A stretch of 64,000 nt of DNA from Castanea sativa (Eukaryota; Streptophyta; Magnoliopsida; Fagales; Fagaceae). Shown here piece by piece: positions 12,742-22,064 of this stretch (within the stretch, counting starts at the first letter, position 1; each line of letters starts with the position of its first letter). The notes under the pieces were generated by a model that ran no database searches, was not told the origin of the DNA, and worked only from the letters and a program-made list of their open reading frames with translations. Location: positions 23,788,322 to 23,852,321 of the forward strand of contig NC_134017.1 in assembly GCF_040712315.1 (NCBI RefSeq). Reading direction: 5' to 3'. A program made the translations under genes and the position numbers.

Positions 12742-13646
12742 CATAGTGGGTCCACCTTGCCACCTAGTAACTCCTCATTTGACTCTCCATACCTAGTCAA
12801 TGGGATCCATGCCAAACTAATACCTCAACCAAGAAATGGTACCCCTAGTAATAGGGAGATCAAGGGCTACAGTGATAGTACCTCTGTTCCTTCTCAGGAA
12901 CCGTGCAAATTGTACCCTAGATATCACACACAAATGACTACAAAACCAAAGCTGCAACAAATGCACACAACAGCCAAGCCTACCACTACCCATCTCACGG
13001 CACAGAGAAAGAGATCAAATAGGCTCAGAGAGTAGAGAGGGAATAAAGGAAGTGCTATGAGGTAGAGTACTCACCAGGGGTAGAACTGCAAAGCTAATAG
13101 AAACTGATTGAGAAAGGAATAGCATCAAGCCAAAAAAGGCCACCATGAAGGCTTGACACCTGTAGAAGGTCCAATGCTCCTCTAAGCCCAGAAATTCTCC
13201 TCGATAAGCAGCAGGCACTTAGCTAGGCTAAACTGGCAGATTATAAAATCCTAGGGGATGCAACCTCCCAAACTACTCCCATATCAGGTCAGAACATCTA
13301 CTACAGGTGTCTTGCGAAAGTGAGACCGAATCGGTGGTCGATAAACCTAACTCACAAGGGTAGGAAGAGAAAGAAAGCGATCATACTCCTCCAAAGTAGG
13401 GACCAAGTCCACATCCCCGATGGTGATGCACCTCAAGGCGGGATCCCAATAGGTGACTATGGCCTCCAGTAAGTGCCAATTTAGAGGAGTGTAAAATAGT
13501 GAAGTGACATCATCGAGGAACTACTTGATGTATGCTCGATCCTTGGAATAGAATGAAGTCAACCATCTCTTGAGCTCCCTCTCATGAAAAGTCTGCCTCT
13601 CAAGCTCCACAATTGTGTCATAAGACTTAAACCCAACAGCATCCAT
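12742..13646 (-). pseudogene. DUF7745-like pseudogene, N-terminal and middle part
   Basis: The minus-strand frame opens with ATG at 13646. It reads MDAVGFKSYDTIVELERQ, then WDPALRCITIGDVDLVPTLEEYDRF (core DVDLVPTLEEY, about 13392-13420), and farther on GLEEHWTFYRCQAF (about 13170-13190) and a piece with LLQLW (about 12950). This order fits plant DUF7745/plant-mobile-domain-like proteins, whose function is unknown. In-frame stops (for example near 13530 and 13350) and shifts near 13220-13300 and 13020 make it a pseudogene. Its tail lies at 1-239, beyond element A. The family name is from memory. Confidence 0.5.
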
Positions 13647-14547
13647 GCAAGAAAGTGCATGAAATTGATGTTTCTAAGAGTTTTCAATAAATAAAATAGG
13701 TAGAAAAAGACCCTAAAAATCGCAGACCAGAATATGGGAGGTCTTGGGGGCACCTAGACCTTTATGCATGATTTTCAAGGCCAGCACACCTTCAGTGGCC
13801 GCTAGCCCCAAGCGATACACCCAAAGTGGCCGCTGGGCCTCGGGACATATGCTAGGGCTTTTTAAACCTCTCTGCACAACCTCACGTGTTTCTGACCATC
13901 AGATTTGAAAAAAGAGAACTTTTGACCAACTTCGAAGCAAAGATTCCCTCAGTTTTTGCACTAAGAGTGATACACGGGCAGTTCAACAACATACCGGTTT
14001 GTTTAAGGATTTTTTGCACAAGCTAAAACTGCACAAAGCCTACACTAGGACAGTTTATTTTTGCGCATCTCATCCATCATTTCAGAATATCTTGAACTTT
14101 ATTGTTGAAGCCTAGTTCACCCGGTTCAAGGTCAGTTCAGCCCCCGTCATCAAGACATATAATGGGACAGTACCAATGCCATTCCCAATCACCAATAGCA
14201 ATCCATCCAGCATGGTATAAAGATTGTAGTGATCACTTCCTACATAGAACCTTTCCAAAGAACCAGTCAGTTCTGTCGATAGTTGGGTTAGTCAATGCAT
14301 TCTGCCACATGGCAAGTCCAAGAAAACCCTACTTAGGAAAGTTGATGTTCATAATCAAGGTTGTCAAGAATTCTATCATCATATAATTTCCAATGTGATA
14401 CTAATTCTGCTTCAGGTCAGTTGATCAGTTTAGAACCACACAAAATCCACATTGGGGCAATTTATTTTGCGGGCTTCGGTCCATTTCTACAAATCAATAT
14501 GCTCAAAATCGAAACTTTGGATACAATGACGGGTCTGTCCCACTGGG
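13647..14547. repeat. Diverged repeat DNA upstream of the DUF7745-like remnant
   Basis: No gene is supported. Short similar blocks recur (about 14033-14070, 14320-14350, 14435-14470 and, beyond the solo LTR, 16040-16075). Each has a core like CCTACACAGGGGCAATTTAT, spaced by multiples of roughly 130 bases. This suggests an old tandem array with units of that size, possibly a 5' control region of the repeat family. A block at about 13790-13850 contains GTGGCCGCTGGGCCTCGG and a near copy of it. Confidence 0.3.
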
Positions 14548-15277
14548 TGTTAGGATTAGTGCCTTTAAATATGTATGATGCTATGTATGATGCTTTGTAT
14601 GATGCTATGTATGATATTATGTATGATATTATGTTTGACATGATGTATGACTTAATATTGTGTTTAATAAATTTGTTTTTATAATTATCTGAAAATAATG
14701 GCAACATGAATATTGGGACGGTATCATATAGTCCATGAGATGCATTATATGTGATTTATGTGATTTAGTCACAGAAGATGTAAATCACAAGTTCCTTGTA
14801 AACTCAAAATATAGTTTGTAGTCGGTAATGAAATTAGGCATTTCATCTGCGAAAACTATAACATATCAACTAAGATAATTTGTCTCGATCGTGGAAATGG
14901 AGATTTCTAGTTGGTATGTTGATATGTTTTAAGAGTTAAAACATATTGAACTGGACCGTATGAGATTTATTATTCTTCCAATGACTATCAAATGAATAAT
15001 AAACTCACAACTTATATTTGCATGAACTCTTAATCTTGAGAGAATAATAGACTTGATCATGAGGTGTAGGTTGCTTTGATATATCAAGAGTGAGATCTAG
15101 AGTAAAGGTCAAAACCTCAGTATGTTGAGCAATCACATTTAGTGTTGATGGAACATATATTCTTAAGATGGAATTCATAGTCTCTTAACGGAGATACAAA
15201 ATATTTCATTGAGATTAGTTTAATGAGATTGTTATTCAGAGAGTTAGGCCTAACCACTTTAGTAAGGAGTTACTAAA

Positions 15278-15311
<34 letters not shown>

Positions 15312-16010
15312 TTATGGAATTGGATTTCATAAATATATAATGAATAACTTGAAAGGATTAAACCAGGTACTCAAGAATAAGATGTAGTGATTTACAAAGT
15401 GACAATCTTCTTTCATGACTTTGTATTACTACGAATATTTTATGAAGGGGTTGCATGTACAAGAAAGTCTTGGGATATAATTTATTAACAAGGACTAGGG
15501 TGAAATTATATTTATATAGTGGTATTAAATATAGTTAATGGTAACTTTGGACTTGTTAAGAGTTGATAGAAAAGCCCAAGGCCCATTGGAGCTAGTGTCT
15601 GTTTGGTCCCTTTTTGGTCCCACTCCAAGCCACACACTTCAGCCCAATTAGAAAGGCCCAAAAGGCCAGCCCAATTAGATAATTAGTTAGATACAAAGGG
15701 AGAAACATACATAATTTTCTGTAGAGTTTTTTGTAAGAACACTATTGTGAAGTGGTGTGAAAAAGTGTTAGATACTTTTTGACATTCTCCTTTGGAACTG
15801 ATTGAAAGACCACACATCTTGGGTGTTAGTGGAATTGGAGTGAAGATTGAAAGTGTTCCCAGGTACTTCTGATCTTCGATTTTGAAATTCACCGCTCTAA
15901 GGTACACTCTTTTGTTCTCAAATTCTAAAACTCATATAGTACATGTTAACTTTTATGAATGAAGTATATCCATTTTTTTTTCCACTGTGCACATGCATAT
16001 TTTTCCATCA
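14548..16010 (+). repeat. Solo copia LTR S1
   Basis: It runs from TGTTAGGATTAGTG to TTTTTCCATCA, 1463 bp. It is flanked by a perfect CTGGG duplication (14543-14547 and 16011-16015), with no internal retroelement sequence on either side. That is the product of recombination between the two LTRs of a former element. It has the longest 12-bp U3 array in the window (about seven units, 14569-14652) and a GT/AT microsatellite at about 15281-15311. Confidence 0.92.
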
Positions 16011-16015
16011 CTGGG

Positions 16016-16230
16016 AACCTTTCCTGTTAAGAACAGCATAAAACCTACACAGGGGCAATTTTATTTTATGCTATCTCTTCCTTTCCCATATCCCCCCAGT
16101 GGGCCAATCAATATCAAATTTATCTATAAACCCATGAAAATGCGGTACGATGCAAATGAAACAATGCATGAATAACAACAGTGATGCAATAGGCTCGTAA
16201 ATGCTAAAGTACCATTGGCATACATACACC
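16016..16230. other. Unassigned A/T-rich spacer
   Basis: Continuation of the repeat DNA interrupted by S1. It includes one more copy of the GGGGCAATTTTATTTTA-type block (about 16050-16070). There is no supported gene. Confidence 0.3.
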
Positions 16231-16686
16231 TAAGCCTACCAAGAGGCGATATTAAGAAACATATATTTGAGCCTACCCAGAGGTAATATCAAAGATAATA
16301 CATCTAAAGCCTACCAAAAGGCAATGTCCAAGCATACATCTGAGCCTACCAAGAGGCAGTATCAGGATCATACTTCTGAGCCTACCAAGAGGCGATATCC
16401 AAACATACATTTGAGCCTACCAAGAGGCAATACCAAGAAACATACATTTGAGCCTACCAAGAGGAAATATCCATACATACATTTGAGCCTACCAAGAGGC
16501 GATATCAAAATACAGTCTAGGCCCACAATGGGGTGATAATACATACATGTCCAGAGCCTACCAAGAGGCAATGTCATGATACAGTTTGGGCCCACTATAG
16601 GGCAATATAATACATACATATCTAGGTCGCCATAGGGCAATGTCTAAAAGGGTACAAGGAAATGAATACATGCCCACCTAGGGGCT
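16231..16686. repeat. Minisatellite, about 12 units of 34-38 bp
   Basis: Tandem units built on GAGCCTACCAAGAGGCGATA followed by an A/T-rich tail ending in ATACAT. The first eight are close to each other. The later ones (from about 16510) diverge to GGCCCAC-A-GGGG forms. Such arrays are common in plant LTRs and repeat-family spacers. The array is open in both directions by chance and should not be read as coding. Confidence 0.85.
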
Positions 16687-16692
16687 ACATCA

Positions 16693-18022
16693 TCATAAAT
16701 ATACAACAATAGTGGCTAATTTAAGGAGAGTCATTATCTCTGATAGAGTCATCTGCAAAGCGCTTGGCATTGCCACCATTGGCACCATCACCAGCAGTTG
16801 GACCAACATTAGGACTAGCTTGCCTAGCCAAAGAACTTGGGACCCATCCAGAGTTTGAAATGAAACTTGCCCTGGTGCAGGGCCTCGTGCCCAGTCTAAA
16901 TTAGGAGCAAATCCCCATCCGCTAGTAGGATCTAGAGGAACTGGCATGTACTCAATCTCGTACCTTTGAATGGGAGGATCCTTGCCTAGAATGTAGGGCA
17001 TCGGGGCACGTGCATCCCTTATCCCCTCATCTCATCAATCAGGACGCCAATGCACCCCTAGAGCAAGCCCGTCTCAACAATATGTTGGCTCCTCTACCTT
17101 TCCATGGCAATGGCCTAGCTCTCCCGCTCTCGTTGCCATCGCTCCCTCTCTCGAGTTAACACTCTAACAATCTCCTCCTGCATGTACTACTCCCTAATGA
17201 CAGCAACATTCTTAAGATCTCATGCCCGGGCTTGTAGGGCCTCTACGTGTGATCTTGAATGGGCATCCGAAGCCATTTAGGTGTGTACAATACCCCCAAG
17301 CACTTGTCCCCACTCACAGGACAGTTATCAATAATGGGTCCAGCCGATGATGTTAAAAACCAAGGAGCGTAATCAGTGTCCTCTGTAAGGAAGCCCTTGA
17401 AGGAACTTGTCGTATAAGTGGGGTTGTCCACGATCACCTCAAAATAAGATATCTCAAGAGGTGGATCTTTAGGCACTCTGAAGGTCGACATGACCAAATG
17501 GAAAGTCCTCTCAGCCAAAAAAAACTCCCAGCTCATCAAAGCACAAAACTAGCATCGAGCATGCGACTAAGCCATAGTAGGAGTGACATCATGTCTAGCC
17601 AACAACCCTCCATCATATGGAGTGTTGTGTATCTCACCCTAGGTGACGCAATCAAGCACATCGTTGATAGTAGTCCGCTATGTCAAAACAACTCTAGAGA
17701 TATCGTAGAAGGACCAAGCATATACCCTGGGATATATAGTCATGGAAAGGTCAGCATACTGAGGTCGTATAGCCCGAATGTACTCATACATCCACCAAGT
17801 CAAAATCTGCCGACAACCCTCGAGGCTCCTGAAGCCTTGGCGTGATGCCTGTCTTAAATAGGCAATGAAGAATCCATAGGAAAAGGACCCCCAATCATAG
17901 GGCCAAAATGCACAAATACCATTGTTTACCGAAATATATATCAATCTACTACTGTTTTGGAAATATGTAAGGAAATACCATTCTTTTGGAACTTGATTTC
18001 GAGGGACTCGAGTTTGGAACAT
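16693..18022 (-). pseudogene. Plant-mobile-domain-like pseudogene
   Basis: Three minus-strand open pieces (18022-17678, 17539-17243, 17001-16693) separated by stops and shifts. The first contains GSFSYGFFIAYLRQASRQ and EGCRQILTWWMYEYIRAIRP, which resembles the 'whole-domain tryptophan and YEY' stretch of aminotransferase-like plant mobile domain proteins found in MULE-type and retroelement genes. The second has FEVIVDNPTYTTSSFKGF, and the third is Pro/Gly-rich. The start region overlaps an ACTCGAGT motif (18006-18013), so the true N-terminus is unclear. Function is unknown and the assignment is by eye only. Confidence 0.35.
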
Positions 18023-18157
18023 TACTCAAGTTCCAGAAACTTGAGTTCTGTTAAAAATAGCCACCGTGGCATCCATTTAGGTGGACTTTTTAATTTAAAA
18101 ATGCCACTTGGAACTCGATTTATATAAAGTCGAGTATAGTGAATATGTTACTCGAGT
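18006..18157. repeat. ACTCGAGT palindrome cluster, left
   Basis: Perfect ACTCGAGT at 18006-18013 and 18150-18157, with diverged forms between and after them (ACTCAAGTT, AACTTGAGTT, AACTCGATTT, AGTCGAGT, ACTCGTGTT). A second cluster lies at 20129-20240. Together they bracket a small coding fragment, so they may mark the ends of a DNA-transposon-like element. No clean terminal inverted repeat could be drawn. Confidence 0.5.
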
Positions 18158-18379
18158 ACTGTGTATATGTTACTCGTGTTTATAAACGTTAAGTACAATA
18201 TAATACATGTATTAGCCACACAATTCCAAGTTCCTTCACATATATATTTCTCGTGGGGTCTCACTCTTTTTGTCATCATCCTTATGACCCAATTTACCTG
18301 TGTAACATCTCCAACTTTCTAGACCTCTCTCTATCTTTATCTGTGTCTCCAACTCAGATCTCTTTTTCTACAGCTCACC

Positions 18380-18480
18380 ATGACAACACCACTCTTCAAC
18401 CTCTCCAATGGCAACACTTTACATTACTAAACACTCTTCATTGTCTCCATGGCTTCCCAACAAGAAGAATAAGAACAACA
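18380..18480 (+). pseudogene. Small coding fragment, 5' part (interrupted by solo LTR S2)
   Basis: ATG at 18380 begins MTTPLFNLSNGNTLHY and then a stop. A one-base shift leads to a frame reading SLSPWLPNKKNKNN, which continues across the S2 insertion into the piece at 19800-19996. The upstream sequence is C/T-rich, like a plant 5' UTR. The Ser/Asn-rich basic start suggests an organelle-targeting peptide. The protein was not recognised. Confidence 0.35.
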
Positions 18481-19794
18481 TGTTGGGGTTTATGCCCTAA
18501 AATCCAATTTATTGGCATGTCATAAGTAATTAAATTGTTTAATTATATGAGACTATCTATAAATGAACTAATGGGACATTATCATAGTCGATGATGAAAT
18601 TAGGCATTTCATCTATAAAGACTATAACATATCAGCTAAGATGATTTGTCTTGATCATGGAAGTGGATACTTCTAGTTGGTATGTTGATATGTTTTAAGA
18701 GTTAAGATATATTGAACTGGACCACTGTAAGATTTATTATTTTCCTAACGACTGTCAAATGAATAATAAATCTCACGACTTCTTTTTACATGAACTCTTA
18801 ATCCTAAGAGAATAATGGACCTGATCATGAGATGTAGGTTGCTTTGATATATCAGGAGTGAGATCTATTAGTCACGGTCAAGACCACAGTATGTTGGACA
18901 ACCACATTTAGTGTTGATGGAACATATATTCTCAAGATGAAATTTATAATCTCTTAACGGAGATACAAAATATTTCCTTGAGATAAGTTTAATCGATTTG
19001 GTTATTCAAAGAGTTGGGGCCAACCACTTTAGTAAGGAGTTACTAAAGTATATATTTATGGAATTGGATTTCATAAATATATAATGAATAACAAAAAGAA
19101 TTAAACCGGGTACTCAAGGATTAAGATGTAGTATTCTTCAAAATGGCAGTCTATATTCATGACTTTGTATTACTACGAATATTTTATGAAGGGGTTGTAT
19201 GTATAATAAAGTCTTGGGATATAATTTATAGATAAGGCTTAGAGTGCAACTATATTTATATAGTGGTATTAAATATAGTTAATGGTAACTTTGGACTTGT
19301 CAAGAGTTGACAGAAAAGCCCAAGGCCCATTAGAGCTAGTGTCTTATTGGTCCCTTTTGGTCCCACTCTAAGCCACACACAAGTGCCCAATTGGAATGGC
19401 CCAAAAGGCTAGCCCAATTAGATAATTAGTTATATATAAGGAGAGAAACATACAAAATTTCATTAAGGTTTTCATGAGACCTTTTCATAAGAGTTTTCAT
19501 ACAAGAAATGAAATGGTTTGTATATGAGTGCTGAATACTCTCCTATTCTCTCTTTGATGAAAACTGATTGAGAGACCACATATCTTGGGCATTATGTGGA
19601 ATTGGAGTGAAGATTAAAAGTCTTCTCAAGTGCTTCTGATCTTCAGTTTTGAATTTCACCGCACCAAAGGATGCTCTCTTGTTCTTAAATTCTAAAACTT
19701 ACATAGTGCATGTTATCGATTATGTATGAAGTAGATCCGTTAAATTTCCGCTGCGTATGTTTTGTATGCATTACAAACACATGTTTTTCCAACA
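18481..19794 (+). repeat. Solo copia LTR S2
   Basis: It runs from TGTTGGGGTTTATGCC to TTTTTCCAACA, 1314 bp. It is flanked by CAACA (18476-18480) and TAACA (19795-19799), one mismatch apart. Its U3 tip matches that of element F (the TGTTGGGGTTTATG subfamily) rather than the TGTTAGGATTAG subfamily of A, E1 and E2. No internal sequence remains. Confidence 0.85.
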
Positions 19795-19799
19795 TAACA

Positions 19800-19996
19800 C
19801 AGTCTCAACTTTCAACAAAAATCTATTTGGCCAAAAGACCCACCTCCCATTTTCTTTCTACTCTAAACTCAATTCAAGAGAACCTTTTAGGTTCTCTATC
19901 AACAAAGATGAGCTGGAAGAAAGTGAACCCATTTCTTCTTCTACTTCTATTGTTGTAGTTTTTGAAAAGCTAAGTGAAGACGATGGTGATACATAG
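19800..19996 (+). pseudogene. Small coding fragment, 3' part
   Basis: Continues the frame from before S2. It reads VSTFNKNLFGQKTHLPFSFY and then an acidic stretch with INKDELEESEPISSS and FEKLSEDDGDT, ending at TAG (19994-19996). The acidic run following a basic Ser-rich start looks like a real protein, possibly a chloroplast protein's first exon, but I cannot name it. The fragment lies between the two ACTCGAGT clusters, compatible with capture by a DNA transposon. Confidence 0.4.
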
Positions 19997-20128
19997 AAGA
20001 GCAAAGTTGTCTTCAAAAGAAGTTGTTTTTCGTAGATAATTGGTGTACATATTTTGCCAATAGAAGCATCTTGTAATATAATCAACCATCTTCTTTTGAC
20101 ATTTTACTTTTAGTATGTCATTGATAGT

Positions 20129-20240
20129 ACTCGAGTTTTGCAAACTCGAGTATGTATAAAAATTTACAAGCAACTCGAGTTTGAAAAAGTTGAGTTCCAT
20201 GTTCAAATTTTTAAATAACTCGAGCTTAAAGAACTCGAGT
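20129..20240. repeat. ACTCGAGT palindrome cluster, right
   Basis: Perfect ACTCGAGT at 20129-20136, 20144-20151, 20173-20180 and 20233-20240, plus ACTCGAGC at 20218-20225, within 112 bases. It ends only 13 bases before the E1 LTR. See the left cluster at 18006-18157. Confidence 0.7.
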
Positions 20241-20253
20241 TTTGTTTACAAGG

Positions 20254-20630
20254 TGTTAGGATTAGCGCCCTTAAATCCTATTGTATGATACTATGTATGA
20301 TGTTATATATGACTTAAAATTGTGATTAATAAAGTTGTTTTATTATTATCTAAAATAATAGTAACATGAATATTTAGACATTATCATATAGTCCATGAGA
20401 TGCATAGTATATGATTTATGTGAAAAGTCACAAAAGATATAAATCACAAATTCTTTGTAAACTCAGAATTATAGTTCGTAGTCGGTGATAAAATTGGGCA
20501 TTTCATCTATGAAGACTATAACATATCAACTAAGATGATTTGTCTTGATGAAGGATGTGGAGACTTCTAGTTGGTATGCTGATATGTTTTAAGAGTTAAA
20601 ATATGTTGAACTAGACCGCTGCGAGATTTA
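20254..20630 (+). repeat. 5' LTR of E1, first part
   Basis: Starts TGTTAGGATTAGCGCCC and stops at ...GCGAGATTTA, where E2 entered. The sequence resumes at 28498. ATTTA at 20626-20630 is the E2 target copy. Confidence 0.93.
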
Positions 20631-22050
20631 TGTAGGAAAAACTGGTTTTATATCTCATACAAAACACATAGCAGAAGTAACAAATAAGGATCTATTTCAT
20701 TCATGATTGATAACATGCACTATGTAAATTTCAGAATTTAAGAACAAGATAGCGTACCTTTGTGTGGTAAAATTCTAAACCAAATATTGAAGTACTTAGG
20801 AATACTTTCAATCTTCACTCCAATTCCACTTTACACCCAAGATGTATGGTCTCTCAATCAGTTTTCGAGGGAGAATGATAGAGTGGCTCACTCTCACATA
20901 CACACCATTTTACAATGATGTCTCTTTCTTATTATTTTTTCTCTAATAAAATATTATGTATGTTTTTCCCTTTATAACTAACTAATTATCTAATTGGGCT
21001 GGCCTATTGGGCCTTTCCAATTGGGCTTTAGTGTGTGGCTTGGAGTGAAACCAAAAGGGACTAATAAGACACTAGCTCCAATGGGCCTTTGGCTTTTCTA
21101 TTTACTCTTGACAAGTCCAAAGTTACCATTAATTATATTTAATACCACTATATAAATATAATTGCACTCTAGGCCTTATTAATAAATTATATCCTAAGAC
21201 TTTATTATACATGCAACCCCTTCATAAAATATTCGTAGTAACATAAAGTCATGAATGTAGACTGCTACTTTGTAAATTACTACATCTTATCCTTGAGTAC
21301 CTGAGTTAATCCTTTAAGTTATTCATTATATATTTATGAAATCTAATTTCATAAATATATACTTTAGTAACTCCTTACTAAAGTGGCTAACACTCTGAAT
21401 AACTAAACTCATTAAACTTATCTCAAGGGAATATTTCTCCGTTAGGAGATTATAAATTACATCTTGAAAATATATGTTCCATCAACACTAAATGTAGCTG
21501 TCCAACATACTGAGGTTTTGACCGTTACTTTAGATCTCACTCCTGATATATCAAAGCAACCTGCACTTCATGATCAGGTCCATTATCCTCTCAGGATTAA
21601 GAGTTCATGTAAATAGAAGTCATGAGATTTATTATTCATTTGACAGTTGTTAGGAGAATAATGAATCTCACAGCGGTCTAGTTCAATATGTCTTAACTCT
21701 TAAAACATATCAATGCATCAACTAGAAGTCCTCACTTCCATGATCAAGACAAATCATCTTAGTTGATATGTTATAGTCTTCGCAGATTAAATGCCCAGTT
21801 TCATCACCAATTACGAACTAAAATTTTGAGTTTACAAAGAACTTGTGATTTATATCTTCTGTGACTTTTCACATAAATCACATATTATGCATCTCATGGA
21901 CTATATGATAATGTCCCAATACTCATGTTACCATTATTTTAAATAATAATAAAACAACTTTATTAATCACAATATTAAGTCATACACAATGTCATACATA
22001 ATGTCATACATAGCATCATACAATGGGATTTAAGGGCACTAATCCTAACA
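20631..22050 (-). repeat. 3' LTR of E2
   Basis: On the plus strand it runs from TGTAGGAAAAACTGG to CTAATCCTAACA. It is the same subfamily as A. It differs from its partner at 27065-28492 at scattered sites. Confidence 0.95.
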
Positions 22051-22064
22051 ATCTCCCACTTGCT

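Noticed and set aside
14361..14707. Frames with MYDAMYDA-type repeats
   Set aside because: They come from the 12-bp DNA repeat at the LTR tip read on either strand; there is no coding context.
16231..16686. Regular direct repeats resembling a CRISPR array
   Set aside because: The units are contiguous and variable, with no constant-repeat/unique-spacer structure, and the genome is eukaryotic. It is a minisatellite.
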